Shown: positions 36,822-48,775, counted from the stretch's first letter. The stretch: 64,000 nt of DNA from QHWT01 sp963755695 (GCA_963755695.1 CAVWLB010000010.1:496001-560000); one strand, 5' to 3'. Notes: generated by a model from the sequence alone, not told the origin. Numbers and translations: made by a program.

Positions 36822-39438
36822 ATGGCCGCACGCGAGATCCGCGCGTCCTGGCGTCGCCTGCTGTTCTTCTTCGTCTGCGTGGCGATCGGCGTCGGCGCGA
36901 TCGTGGCGCTGCGTTCGATGATCCAGAACGTCCGCGGGGACTCTCGCGGCGAGGCGCGCGCGCTGATTGCCGGGGACGTCGTCATCGGAACGAATCGACC
37001 GTGGACGCCCGAGCTTGCGCGCCGCGATCGATCGCCGTCTGTCCGACGCTCCGGTCCAGGCACGTCAGGAGGCGGTCGAGGTCGCGACGATGGTGAGGCC
37101 GGCGGCGGGGACGGGCGCCGCCGTCGCGCGGATGGTGGAGCTGCGCGGCGTCCAGCCGGGATTTCCGTTCTACGGCCGCGTCGTGCTGCAGAACGGCGCG
37201 CGAGTTCTCGCAGCGACTTGCTCGCGCGATCGACGGCGTGCTGGTGCGGCCGGAGCTTCTCACGCAACTCGGCCTCGCGGTCGGCGATCGACTGATCGAT
37301 CGGCGGCGTCGCCGTTCACCATTCGCGGCGTCATCTCGCAGGAGCCGGGACGCCGGGCCGGCGCATTCAGCTTCGGTTCGCGCGTGCTGGTCGACTTCGA
37401 CGATCTTCGCAAGGCACCGGCCTGCTGACGTTCGGCAGCCGCGCGCAACTACCAGATCCTGCTCAAGATGCGCGACGCCGGCGTCGAGCCGCTGACCCGC
37501 GACCTGCGGCGATCGCTTCCGCGATCAATTCGTCAGCGTGCGGTCCTATCGCTCGACCGAAGATCAGATCGGCGACGACCTGACTCGCGCCGAGAACTAT
37601 CTGAGCCTGGTCGGCTTCGTCATCCTGGTCCTCGGCGGGATCGGCGTCTGGAGCGTCACGCGGGTGTTCGTCCGCCAGAAGATCAAGAGCGTCGCGATTC
37701 TCAAATGCGTAGGCGCGACGACGAAGCAGGTGCTCGTCGGCGTACGTGCTGCAGGTCGTGTTGCTGGGGCTGGCGGGGAGCGCGCTGGGCGTCGTGCTCG
37801 CGGGTGCCGGCCTCGCGGCGATTCCCGCGACGGATCGGCGCGTCGCTCGGCGCGATGCGTACCGGACTGACGGCCTCCGCGGTCGGCCAGGGTGTCAGCG
37901 TCGGCATGCTCGTCTCGCTGCTGTTCTCGCTGGTGCCGCTGCTCGAGGTGCGCCGCGTGAAGCCGTTGCTGCTGCTGCGTGGTGGCACCAATGCCGGGAT
38001 CTCCCGTCCGGACACGCTGCCCGGCTGGTGGACCGCCGCCGGCATGCGCGCCGCGGCTCGCGCGCGATCGACTGGCTGCAGGCGGCTGTCGCGATCGGTC
38101 GTGAGCGCCGCGCTCGTCGCTATCGCGAGCTGGCAGGCGGCGTCGCTCCGCGTCGGCCTGATGGTGTCGCTGGGTTTGCCGGAGTCGCCTTCGTGCTGCA
38201 CCTGGCGAGCAGCGCCATCGTCTTTGCCGTGCGACCGTTGGCGCATGCGAAGTGGTTTCCGTTGCGTCACGCGGTGCTCAGTCTGCGCCGGCCCGGCAAC
38301 CAGACCCGCGTGATCCTGCTTGCGGTCGGTCTCGGCAGCTTCTTCGTCATTGGCGTGCGCTCGCTGCAGGCCAATCTCCTCAGGCAGTTTTCGCTCGAGT
38401 TGTCGGCAGGGCGGCGCCGACATGTTCCTGATCGAGATCCTTCCGAATCAGGTCGAAGAAGTGCGGAGCGTTTCTCGACGACGCGCAAGGCCCCGGATCC
38501 GGGCCCGCTCGCTTGATTCCGGTGTTGCGCGCGCGGGTCACCGGCGTGCGCGGCCGCGACACCAACCTCGAGTCGTTCGAGGACGTCCGCCGCGCAGGGA
38601 TCGCTGGCCCGCGAGTACACGATCACGTATCGCGACCATCTCGAGCCCAACGAGAAGGTGATCGACGGACGATTCTGGACGGGACAGCCGCCGCTCGCCG
38701 AGCGGGCGAGCCCGGTCGAAGTATCGGTCGAGCAGAGCATCCACGAGCGATTCAAGATCAACGTCGGCGACATCGTCCGCTTCGACGTGCTCGGGCGCGT
38801 GCTCGAGGCGCGCGTGACCAGCGTCCGGGAGGTGCAGTGGGAGGACGCGCGGAACGGCGGATTCATGTTCGTCTTCCGCCCGGGACCCGTTCGACCATGC
38901 GCCGCAGACCTGGATCGGCATCCTGCGGGCGCCGGAAGATCCGGCGCTGAGCGCGGGCGCTTCCAGCGCGATCTCGTCGCGCAGTTCCCCAACGTGTCGG
39001 CGATCGACGTGCGCGAGGTGCTCGCGACGCTCAGCAACGCGGTGGACAACGTGACCCTGGCGATTTCGATCGTCGGTGGCATCGCGCTGTTGAGCGGCGT
39101 CCTGATCCTCGTCGGGGCGGTGGCGATGACGAAGTTTCAACGCGTCTACGAGGCGGCGATTCTGCGCACGCTTGGTGCGAGCACGCGCATGCTGGGCGCA
39201 ATGCTCGCCCTCGAATACGGCGTGCTCGGTCTGCTCGCGGGCGCCGTCGGCGGTCTCGGCGCCGTGGCGCTGACGTGGGCGGTGTCGCGCCACGTGCTCG
39301 ACATTCCCTGGCGTCGCGAACCCGCTGCTGGCGACCGCCGGCGCGGTCGTTACCACCATCCTGGTCGGCATCGTCGGCGTAGTGGCAAGCTATGATGTCT
39401 TGAGGAAGAAGCCGCTGGGAACGCTCAGGGCAGAGTAG
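36822..39438 (+). CDS. ybbP: FtsX-like ABC permease (YbbP-like), frame-broken
   Basis: About 860 residues. The first membrane helix is SWRRLLFFFVCVAIGVGAIV. Two FtsX cores are visible: YLSLVGFVILVLGGIGVWSV with IKSVAILKCVGATTKQVL, and AISIVGGIALLSGVLILVGA with YEAAILRTLGASTRMLGAML. Large periplasmic domains lie between. This two-core layout is the YbbP type, partner of YbbA. At least fifteen indels. It ends VASYDVLRKKPLGTLRAE. The next bases start a low-complexity array. Confidence 0.87.
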
Positions 39439-39656
39439 GGTCGAATCAAACTTCGGGCTTCGGGCTTCGGGCTTCAGGCTTCGGACTTGGATCTCGGATC
39501 TCGGATAACGGCCCTCGGCCCTCGAAACTCGGATCACGGACCTCGGACCTCGGATAACGGACCTCGGACCTCGGATAACGGACCTCGGCCCTCGGATAAC
39601 GGACCTCGAACCTCGGACCTCGGATAACGGACCTCGGACCTCGGCCCTCGGATCTG
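39439..39656 (+). repeat. Low-complexity array (words CTTCGGG and CCTCGGA/TAACGGA)
   Basis: Starts directly at the ybbP stop and runs to 3 bases before the AIM24 start. First CTTCGGG-type units, then CCTCGGA alternating with TAACGGA in 14-base blocks. Word order is irregular, as if units were copied and shuffled. One orientation only. The ribosome binding site of the next gene would have to lie inside it. Confidence 0.65.
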
Positions 39657-39659
39657 AAC

Positions 39660-40407
39660 ATGATCACCCACGAAATCATCGGCGACGACATGCAGGCAGT
39701 GGTGCTGAACCTTGGCGTCGGGAGACGTGGTCCGTGCCGAGGCGGGGGCGCTGATGTACATGACCGACGCCGTCGAGATGGACAGCGAAGATGGATGGCG
39801 GTTTGCTCGGCGGGCTGAAGCGCAAGTTCCTGGCCGGCGAGAGCCTGTTCATCACCTATTTCCGCGGTGCGGCGGCGGGCGCGCGGCTGGCGTTCGCCGG
39901 TCCCTATCCCGGCAAGATCATCCACATGCCGCTCGCCGGACAGCAGATGCTCTGCCAGCGCGACGCGTTCCTCTGCGCGACGGCGACATCGATCTCAGCG
40001 TCGCGTTCACCAAGCGGCTGGGTGCGGGCTTCTTCGGCGGTGAGGGTTTCATCCTCCAGAAGATGGAAGGCACGGGCGATCTGTTCATCCACAGCGGCGG
40101 CACCATCGTCCGTTGGAGCCTCGGCCGGGGGAGCGGCTGCGCGTCGACACCGGCTGTCTGGTGGCGCTCGAACCGACGGTCGACTACGACATCGCGCGCG
40201 TCGGCGGCATCAAGACGAGCCTCTTCGGCGGCGAAGGGTCTGTTCTTCGCGTCGCTGACCGGTCCAGGCCGCGTCTGGCTGCAGACGCTGCCGTTCTCGC
40301 GGCTTGCCGAGCGGATCCACCAGGCGTACCGGGGCGACCGCGAGGAGGTGAAGCGCGACTTCGGCGGAGCGCTCGGCGAGATTGGGGACTTGATCGGCGG
40401 AGAGTGA
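39660..40407 (+). CDS. AIM24/TIGR00266 family protein (frame-broken)
   Basis: About 248 residues, beginning MITHEIIGDDMQAVVLNL. Family landmarks are VVRAEAGALMYMT, FITYFRG, YPGKIIHM, AFTKRLGAGFFGGEGFILQK, TGDLFIHSGGTI, VDTGCLVALEPTVDYDI and GGIKTSLFGGEG, ending IHQAYRGDREEVKRDFGGAL. Breaks lie near 39718, 39795, 39985, 40125 and 40238. The fold is a TRAP-like beta barrel. In yeast AIM24 is mitochondrial; the bacterial role is unsettled. Preceded by a low-complexity array. Confidence 0.85.
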
Positions 40408-40542
40408 CGGGCGCGGAACCGCCGCGGGCAGGTCGTCCGACGCCGAAACCGCATGGATGGCGGGAGTCACTGTGGCGATTCTGCTAAGATCAGGTTTGTC
40501 TGGGCGCGCCGAAGGGCCGCGCCGGAGGTGCTCCCCGGGGAG

Positions 40543-40893
40543 ATGCAGGACATGGAAACGTCTGTCTACAAGGAAGCGCTGCTCCGCAAGCGCGGCGAGA
40601 TCCTAGTCGGCGGGCGGCGGCGTCAAGCCGCTGCAGGCGACGATGGACGTGAACTCCCGCCAGGGCGATCTCGCCGACCAGGCCAGCGGCAACAACGAAG
40701 TCCACATCCAGCTGAAGCTCAAGCAGACCGACGCGAAGATCCTGCAGGCCATCGAGGAGGCGCTCTACCGGATCGAGAAAGGGCACCTACGGCGATCTGC
40801 CGCGACTGCGGCGAGCCGATTGCGCCGGCGCGGCTGAACGCCATTCCCTGGACCCGCGTCTGCATCACCTGCAAGGAAAAGCAGAACGCGTGA
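40543..40893 (+). CDS. DksA/TraR-type C4 zinc-finger protein (frame-broken)
   Basis: About 116 residues starting MQDMETSVYKEALL. A coiled-coil hairpin (HIQLKLKQTDAKILQAIEEA, then LYRIEKG) precedes the zinc finger CRDCGEPIAPARLNAIPW followed by CITC (C-x2-C-x17-C-x2-C). Breaks lie near 40612 and 40790. The family binds the secondary channel of RNA polymerase; the usual DxxDxA fingertip of DksA is not clear here, so it may not act with ppGpp as DksA does. GTGA overlap with the next gene. Confidence 0.82.
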   Translation: MQDMETSVYKEALLRKRGEILVGGRRRQAAAGDDGRELPPGRSRRPGQRQQRSPHPAEAQADRREDPAGHRGGALPDRERAPTAICRDCGEPIAPARLNAIPWTRVCITCKEKQNA

Positions 40894-41385
40894 AAGCCTG
40901 CCGAACTGCTCGAGCTGCTGCGCGAGTTCTACCGCGACAAGGCCGACGCTGCGGCAGCGCCACGTCGCCGGCGCGCGCTTCGTCGCCGACTACGACTTCA
41001 ACAACACCTACCAGTACGTCATCAACCGCGAGGACGTGCAGCTGCGCTGGCTGCGCGACGCGATCGCCGACCTCGGCGGCGCGGTCGAGGACGTGCCCGA
41101 GCCGGACGCTGCATCCGTCCGGCAAGGGGGCAGCAGGCGCAGACCGTCGATCCTCCGCGAGGACCGCGAGCGGCGCCAGGCGCTTCGTCGACCGGTGGCG
41201 CGACCGCGTCGAGCAGATGACCAACGCGCGCCACCGCAGCATGCTCCGCGTCGATCCTCGGCGAGACGCTCGAGCAGAAGCGGTTCTTCGACCAGGCGCT
41301 CGCCGGCCGGCAGGATCTGCTCGGCCGCCGCGCCGACGGCGCCGGCACCGGCGGGGGAGTGCTGCCGACGCGGTGGGTGGAGTAG
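40890..41385 (+). CDS. Predicted all-helical (ferritin-like?) protein, frame-broken
   Basis: About 165 residues when joined. Helical segments include ELLELLREFYRDKADA, FVADYDFNNTYQYVINREDV, LRWLRDAIADLGGAVEDVP and FVDRWRDRVEQMTNARHRSM, then LGETLEQKRFFDQALAG. Spaced E/D/H residues in long helices recall a ferritin-like bundle, but no certain metal site can be assigned. It starts in a GTGA overlap with the DksA-like gene and is followed by folK, so a three-gene operon is likely. At least six indels. Confidence 0.55.
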
Positions 41386-41406
41386 GCGGAAGCAGGAAGG
41401 CGGAAG

Positions 41407-41881
41407 ACGGAGCGCGACATCGCTGTCGCATTCGGCAGCAACCTCGGCGATCGACGCGAAGAGCATTCTCAGCGCGGCTGACGAGCGTCAGCCGCATCCT
41501 CTCGGACTTCCAGCTGTCCTCTCTGATCGAAACGGCGCCGGTCGGCGTCGGGCTTGAGAACGATCCCCCTTATCTCAATGCGGTCGGCGTCGGGCGCTCG
41601 ACCCGCCCCTCGCGCGAACTGCTCGACGCGTTGCTCGCGATCGAAGCGGCGTCACGGCCGCACGCGTCCGCGCATCCGAACGCACCACGGACGCTCGACT
41701 CGACCTGATTCTCGCCGGCGACGAGGTGGTCGACGAGCCCGGCCTGCAGGTGCCGCATCCGCGCTTTCGCGAGCGTCAGTTCGTCCTCGAGCCGCTGGCG
41801 AGATTGCGCCGGACGCTGATCGACCCGGTCACGGGTAAATCGATCGTGCAGCTCTGGGCGGAGGCAAGGGGGGCCAGGTAG
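41407..41881 (+). CDS. folK: 2-amino-4-hydroxy-6-hydroxymethyldihydropteridine diphosphokinase
   Basis: HPPK transfers diphosphate from ATP to the pterin in folate synthesis. About 157 residues show IAVAFGSNLGDR (substrate loop), LIETAPVGV, PPYLNAVG, ELLDALLAIEA, a region that joins to APRTLDLDLIL (metal-binding DLD), and VPHPRFRERQFVLEPLARI. Breaks lie near 41460, 41660 and 41700. There is no ATG in frame after the preceding stop; ACG at 41407 stands where a start is expected, after AGGAAGGCGG. Either a base was misread or a non-standard start is used. Confidence 0.88.
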
Positions 41882-42042
41882 CGGTTCTCAGGTTCGCAGG
41901 TTCTCAGGTTCACGGTTCTGGGCTTCGGTCTCGGGTCCCAACCCACGCGACCCGCAAACCGAGAACCCAGAGAGCCTGAGAACCCCGAGCACCCGTGTAC
42001 TCAGAACCCGTGAACCTGAGAACCCGAGAACCTGAGAACCGA
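41882..42042. repeat. Stop-to-stop low-complexity array (word GGTTCTCAG / CTGAGAACC)
   Basis: Fills the gap between folK and the convergent hypothetical gene. The left part repeats GGTTCTCAG and GGTTCGCAG; the right part repeats GAGAACCC, CTGAGAACC and CGTGAACC, the reverse complement. The two halves can pair into a long imperfect hairpin. It shares its word with the arrays at 20.0 and 55.0 kb. Confidence 0.7.
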
Positions 42043-42521
42043 CTACGTCGTCTTCTTGTAGACGACCTTCCTCGGACCCGTCGGCCGTCCTTGTTGTCGA
42101 TCGTCAGCGTGCCGTCGCGCGAGCGACCAGGTCTACGCTGGTCGTGAACGGCGTGCCATCCGGCCTTGCGGGTTGTTCGATGACGAGCTTGTCGCCGTCC
42201 CACTTGCGCGCCTTCGCCTTGGCGGTCATCTGGCCCATCGTGATCTCCTCTCGCTGCCATCCAGCTTGTAGATCGGTCGGTGATCTCGCCGTTGCGGCCC
42301 TGGCGCTCGATCGATGAGCGTGTCAGCCGTCTGCTTGACGGTCATCGGGCCGCGCCATGCCGCGGCCGCCGCCACCACCGCCGCCGCCGGCGGCCGCCGC
42401 GGCGGGCGTCGCTCGTCCGTATCGGGCGTCCACGTGCCGGAGAAGTCCGGTCTTCTGCGCGTAGCCGGCTGACGGCCAGCGCGACGGCGAGGACCGCCGT
42501 CAATCCGAGTTTCCGCTTCAT
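42043..42521 (-). CDS. Secreted hypothetical protein, lipocalin-like pattern (frame-broken)
   Basis: About 155 residues. A signal peptide (MKRKLGLTAVLAVALAVS) precedes FSGTWTPDT, a glycine/alanine/arginine-rich stretch, MTVKQTADTL, YKLDGSE and DGTLTIDNKDG with RKVVYKKTT at the end. The strand pattern GTW-T-D...TV-Q..DTL...KLDG recalls small acidobacterial beta-barrel proteins. Several indels. It is the last gene of the efflux operon, 66 bases after the permease. Function unknown. Confidence 0.6.
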
Positions 42522-42586
42522 GCTCTGACTCCTTGTGATGAAGACGATGTACGCAAACTTCGACGCACGTCGAACATTGAAGCGCG

Positions 42587-43814
42587 CTACTCGAAGCGCA
42601 GCGCCTCAATCGGGTCCAGGCTGCGCCGCCTTGCGCGCCGGATAGAAGCCGAAGAAGACGCCGGTGGCCGCCGAGAACCCGAACGCCATGCGCGATCGCG
42701 TTGGGCGGAATCACCGTCGGCCACTGCATGAACTTCTGCACCAGCCGCGCTCAGGCCGAAGCCCATGCGCGATGCCGATCAGGCCGCCGAACAGGCTGAT
42801 CACGATCGCCTCGACCAGGAACTGCAGCAGCACGTCCTTGCCCCGCGCGCCGATCGCCATGCGCAGGCCGATCTCGCGCGTGCGCTCGGTGACCGACACC
42901 AGCATGATGTTCATGATGCCGATGCCGCCGACGAGCAGCGACACGCCGGCGATGCTCGCCAGCAGCGTGGTCATGGTCTTGGTCGTCTCGGTGCGGACGC
43001 TCGCGATCTCCTCCTGCGTGCGGACCATGAAGTCGTCGGGGTCGCCTGGCTGCAGCTTGTGCCGCGTGCGCAGCGTCTCGCGGATCGCGGCCGGCGACGC
43101 GGCGCGGTGTCCGGCGGTGACCGCCGAGACGATGATGTTGTTGATGTGCTGACTGCCCTGCAGCTTCTTCTGCACGGTCGTGTAGGGCGCGAAGATCGTG
43201 TCGTCCTGGTCCTGGCCGAACGATCGCCTGTCCCTTGCTGACCATCACGCCGATGACCTTGAACGGCTGGTTGCGGATGCGGATGATCTGCCCGGTCGGA
43301 TCGACGTCCGGGCCGAAGAGCGTGTCGGCGACGACCGATCCGAGCACCGCGACCTTCGCGCGCGCTGCTGACGTCCTGCGGCGTGAAGAACGCTGCCGTA
43401 CTTCGTCGGCCAGCTGCGGATCAGCGGCAGGTCGACGTCGGTGCCCTGGATCTGCGTCGACCAGTTCTGGTTGCCGGCGATCACCTGGCCGCGCGCAGTT
43501 CGCGCCCGCGGCGACGTACTGCACGCCCGGGCAGCTGCGCGCAGCGCCTCGCGCGTCCTCGGGCATCAGCGTGGTCGACATGCCCTGGCCCTGCGGACGC
43601 CGCCCTGCGAGAAGTTGCCGGCGTTGACGATGATCATGTTGGTGCCGGCCGACTTCACCTGTTCCTCGATCGTGGACTGCGCGCCCGTGCCGAGCGCCAC
43701 CATCGTGATCACGGCGCCGACGCCGATGATCATGCCGAGCATCGTCAGCACCGTGCGCATCTTGTTGCGGTTGAGCGCCTTCAGCGCGATCCGCAGCGTC
43801 ATGAGGATGGACAT
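42587..43814 (-). CDS. MacB-type ABC transporter permease (frame-broken)
   Basis: About 405 residues. The first helix region is MRTVLTMLGMIIGVGAVITM, with the MacB motif VALGTGAQSTIEEQVKSAGT. The periplasmic domain includes VAVLGSVVADTLFGPDVDPT and IIRIRNQPFKVIGVM. The FtsX core is LLASIAGVSLLVGGIGIMNI followed by SVTERTREIGLRMAIGARGK. Breaks near 42610, 42690, 42765, 43225, 43375, 43490 and 43595. It works with the ATPase gene 34 bases upstream and the adaptor and TolC genes of the same strand. The ATPase is a separate protein here. Confidence 0.87.
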
Positions 43815-43848
43815 GGTCGTTGACGTTATGCTGGAGCACTGCTGACGG

Positions 43849-44667
<819 letters not shown>

Positions 44668-44675
44668 TTATCTAG

Positions 44676-45047
44676 TCGGGGGGCTTCGCCCCGCCAATCC
44701 CCCCTACACGCTCGCTCGCGGGGGCCCATGCCCCGCTCCGCTCGCGTGGCTCACTCGCTCTGCTCGTTCGCTTCTCAAGTCCGGGGGCTTCGCCGCCAAT
44801 CCCCCCTACACGCTCGCTCGCGGGGGCCCATGCCCCGCTCCGCTCGCGTGGCTCACTCGCTCTGCTCGTTCGCTTCTCACGTCCGGGGGGCTTCGCCCCG
44901 CCGACGCCCCCTACACGCTCGCTCACGGGGGCCCATGCCCCGCTCCGCTCGCGTGGCTCACTCGACCTGCTCGTTCGCTTCTCACGCCCAGGGGGCTTCG
45001 CCCCGCCGACGCCCTCCAGGGCTCACGCGCAATGCTCGTTCGCTTCT
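44676..45047. repeat. About 105-bp tandem repeat (3.5 copies) inside the efflux operon
   Basis: Units begin near 44676, 44781, 44883 and 44987 (last one partial). Each starts with a GGGGGCTTCGCCCC-type hairpin, goes through CTACACGCTCGCTC, then GGGGGCCCATGCCCC (a second hairpin) and ends CTGCTCGTTCGCTTCTCA. Copies differ at a few positions. The array fills almost the whole gap between the adaptor stop (45049) and the ATPase start (44667), so it is transcribed with the operon and could uncouple the levels of the two parts. Confidence 0.8.
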
Positions 45048-45048
45048 T

Positions 45049-46836
45049 CTACCGGCCGCTTCGGCCTCCGCCGGGCCGTCCCGGCTGCTGGAGAAGCGGA
45101 TTGCTCGTCGCGTTGCCGCCCGGCCGTGGCGTCGTCTCGGTCCCGGTCATGACGTTCGTGACCACCTCGGTTCCCGGCTGAATCTCGTTCGCGTTGAGAA
45201 TCTCCGTATACGTGCCGTCGGAAATGCCCGAGGCGCAGGTTCACCGGCTTCAACTGCTTGTTGATGTAGAGCCAGGTCCGACCGCGCGACTCGACTGACG
45301 GAAGCGGACCGAAGAGCGAGTCGATCGTGGACGCGTTGGTCGTGGTGACCGAGCGCGGATTGCTCGCCGCCGCCTGCTGTCCGCGCGGTGAGGCGCCGTC
45401 GGCCTTTCCCGAGTCACCCTGACCGCCTCCCAAGCCTTGCGCCTGCCGCTCGCGCATGCGCTGTTCGAACGCGGCGCGCTCTTCTGGCGTCATCTGCGCG
45501 AGACGCTCCTGGATCCGACGCCGACGCTCTTCCGGGTCCATGCTGCGCGCCTCCGGCGCCGAAGTCGCCTCCGCCACGCTGGAACGTGCCGCTGCCGCCG
45601 TCCTGCGCGGCCGCATTGGCCGGCGCGCCCGCCTGTGCCTGCCGATCGCCAGGTCGATTGCTGCCGCTGACCGTCTGTCCGGCTGTTGACGTGCCCCGCG
45701 GTCGCCTGGGTCGTCGCCGCCGACCCCGCCGTCGGCGTGCCGCTCGATTGCGGGGCCTGGCCGCGCTGACCTCCCTGGGCGTTCTGTGCTCCGCGCCCGA
45801 AGCCGCCTCGCCCGCCGCCGAGGGCGCGCTCGATGTCCGGGCGTGCATCGCCTGGTTGAGCGCCACGAACGTGTCCTCGCGTCGGACGGAAGCGCAGCGC
45901 CGCGTTCGGCACGCGCAGCACGTTCGCCTGGCGCGCGATCTCGATGTTCACGTTCGCCGTCATGCCCGGCTTCAGCTTCAGCTCCGGGTTCGGCACGTCG
46001 ATGACGGTCGAATAGGTGACGACGTTCTGCACCGTCGTCGGGTTCAGGCGCACCTGCTCGCACCGTGCCGGCGAACTGTTCGGTCGGATAGGCGTCGACA
46101 CGGAAGTGACGATCTGCCCGGGACGCATGCGGCCGACGTCCGACTCGTCGATGTTCGCGTTGACCTGCATCTTGGTCAGGTCCGCCGCGATCACGAACAG
46201 CGTCGGGCGCCTGCATGCTGGCGGCGACCGTCTGTCCCTTGTCGACGTTGCGCGAGATGACGATGCCGTCGATCGGCGCGGTGATGACCGTGTGCTCGAG
46301 GTTGACCTTGCGCCTTGTTGACCGCGGCCTCGCGCCTGCACGATCTGCGACTCCGTCGACTTGAGCTGCGCGTGCGGCCTGCTTGGCCGTCGCCTCGGCG
46401 GCCTCGAGGTCGGCCTTGCGGCAACAGGCTGCGTGCAGCGAGCTCGCGCGCGCGCGTCAGCTTGGTCTGCGCGTCGTCGACCGCGACCTTCTGCCGCTCG
46501 AGGTTCGCTTGCGCGTTGACCAGATTGGCCTTCGCCGTCTCGATCTGCGTCTGCGAGGATCGACGGATCGAGCCGCGCGATGACCTGTCCCTTCTTCACG
46601 ATCGAGTTGAAGTCGGCGTAGAGCTCCTGGATCGATGCCGGACACCTGCGTGCCGACCTGCACGGTCGTGACCGCCTGGAGCGTGCCGGTCGCGCCGACC
46701 TGATCGACGACGTCGCCGCGCGAGATCTGCAGGGTGGTGACGGCTGGCTCGGGCCCGCCGCGCTTGCGCGTAGTACGCGGCGCCTGCCCGCGCCGATGGC
46801 GATCAGGACGATGACGATCGGGATCAGCTTTTTCAT
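45049..46836 (-). CDS. MacA-type periplasmic adaptor (membrane fusion protein), frame-broken, with a long insert
   Basis: About 590 residues, much longer than the 370-400 of typical MacA. One N-terminal membrane helix (MKKLIPIVIVLIAIGAG), then lipoyl/barrel motifs (VGTQVSGSIQELYADFNSIV and KKGQVIARLDP), a coiled-coil hairpin, VITAPIDGIVISRNVDKGQT and IDVPNPELKLKPGMTANVNI. Then comes a low-complexity insert, including EERRRRIQERLAQMTPEERA, before the final barrel part SRGRTWLYINKQLKPVNLRL. At least fifteen indels. Links the ABC permease to TolC in the periplasm. Confidence 0.85.
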
Positions 46837-46876
46837 GACTGCTGGTCGTGGCCCCGAGCTGAACCCGCGGCGATGG

Positions 46877-48725
46877 TCAGAGACCGCCGCCACCGCCAAT
46901 GCCGCCAGCGCCCGTGCCGGTGCCCGTACCGCCAGTACCGGTGGCGCCAGTGCCGATTGAGGTCCCGCCCAGCTCACCGCGCCGCCGGTGCTCGTCACCG
47001 TGGTCGGCCCGCCGCCCGTGACCGCCGCGCCGATCGCCGCGCGAGCCGACGGTCTGCACGGTGTCGAAGTTCACCAGCGCCTTGCGGTAATTGAGGATGG
47101 CGCGCAGCTCGTTGTTCTGCGCGTCGGCGAAGTCGCGCTGCGCCTGGACCACTTCGTAGTTGGTCGCCATGCCGACTTCGAACTTGCTCTGCGCCGCATC
47201 GAGACGCTCTCTGCGCCAGCTCGCGCGCGACGCCTGTCGCCTGCACGCTCTCGAGTGAGCTCTGCACCGTCAGCGCCGCGTTGGCCACGTCGGTCGCGAT
47301 CTGCAGCTCCAGCGCCTTGAGGTTCGCCTGCGACTGGTCGAGCGACAGCTTCGAGCGGGCGACGTTGGCCTCCTGCGCGCTCTTGTCCGAGCGGGTACGC
47401 GAAGCTCAGGCCGAACGTCCAGTTCGGCGCGTCGAAGCCGCCGATGTTGCGCAGCGCGTCGAGATAGCCGGACGGAGCCAGCAGGGTGGTGTTGGTGCTC
47501 GAGACCCCGGTGATGGGATCGGTGACGCGTGTGGCGTTGAAGATGTTGCCGCCGAGGCCGGCGAGGCCGTAGTTCGCCGTCAGGTTCAGCTGCGGCCGGG
47601 TGGCATCGACCTGGTTCCGCAGGTTGATGTCGCTGATCTTCAGGTTGTTCTTCGACTGCTGCAGGTCGGTGCGCTCCTGCAGCGCGCGCGTCACGGCCGC
47701 CTCGATGTTGATCGGCTCCGGCGTGGACGGCGGACGATCGACCGGGTTGATCGACGAGGTCCACAGCGGATCGTCCGTGCCGCTGACGATCAGCCGCTTC
47801 AGCGCGAGCTCCGACGTGCGGACGGTCGCCTGCGCCTGGACCAGCGTCTGCCGGCGGTTGGCCTGCTTCGGCCTGCGCGGTGACGACGTCGATCGGCGCC
47901 AGCGTGCCGATTTCGACGCGGGCCTGGTTGTCCTGCACGAGACGCGTCGACGAGATCGAGCGAGTTCTGCGCCGCTTCGACCGCCTGGATGGCGTACACC
48001 AGATCCCAGTAGGCGTTGCGCACGTTCGCCTGCGTGCTCGACGGTCGTCGCCTGCAGCGCGATTTCGTCGTTCTGCTGGCTGATCCGGTTGGTCTGCAGC
48101 GCCGCGCGCGTCGAATCGATCCTGAAGCCGCGCAGCAGCGGCTGAGTCAGGCTGGCGGTGATGCCGCTGATTGTACGTGCGGATTGCGGATGTTGATCGC
48201 GCGCTCGGACTGTTGATCCGGTTGTTGCGTCCAGTTGACGTTGTAGTTGCCGCCGCCCCGCCAGAGGTTCTGCGCGATGCCGGTCGACCACGATCTGGCG
48301 GTCGCTCGTTGCCGACGGCATGGTAATGCCCTGCGTCGTCTGCGTGGGGAACCGGGTCGTTGCTGTTCTGATTGATCGCCGAGGTCAGGTTGACGCGGTA
48401 GTTCGCCTCGAGCGCGGCGATGCGTGAAGTCGGTCAGCCGCGGCGTGATTCGGGCGACCGCGATGTCGATGTTCTTGTCGGTCGCGCGCTGCACCGCATC
48501 CTCGATCGACAGGTCGACGCGCGGTCCCGGGGTGGTGAAAGGCGTGCGCTGGCCGGCCACTTGCGGCAGAGGCTGCACCTGTTGCATGGCCTGCTGAACC
48601 AGTTCACGCACGTGCGCCGGATCGATCCCCGTGTCGGTTTGTTTCTGCGCCAAGGCCGGCGGCGCCGCGACCAATGCGGCGACCAGACCTGCGGCCGCGA
48701 TCACCAGTACGTTCTTCCTCCTCAC
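46877..48725 (-). CDS. TolC-family outer-membrane efflux protein (frame-broken)
   Basis: About 600 residues. A signal peptide (VLVIAAAGLVAALVAAPPAL) starts from GTG at 48725, with GGAGGG just upstream. Two OEP repeats are visible: LSIEDAVQRATDKNIDIAVA, TVRTSELALKRLIVSG, then INIEAAVTRALQERTDLQQS and NLKISDINLRNQVDATRPQL, YGLAGLGGN and a helix near NYEVVQAQRDFADAQNNELR. It ends in a glycine-rich tail. At least ten indels. Forms the outer-membrane tunnel for the MacA/MacB proteins encoded downstream. Confidence 0.87.
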
Positions 48726-48775
48726 TAGACCCTCCACAACAAGCAGAAATACACGACGGTATGGGTTCGAGAAAA

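Noticed and set aside
39439..39656. CRISPR-like array
   Set aside because: Words are 7 bases, there are no constant-length unique spacers and no cas genes in the window. The same holds for the arrays at 23.8 and 60.2 kb.
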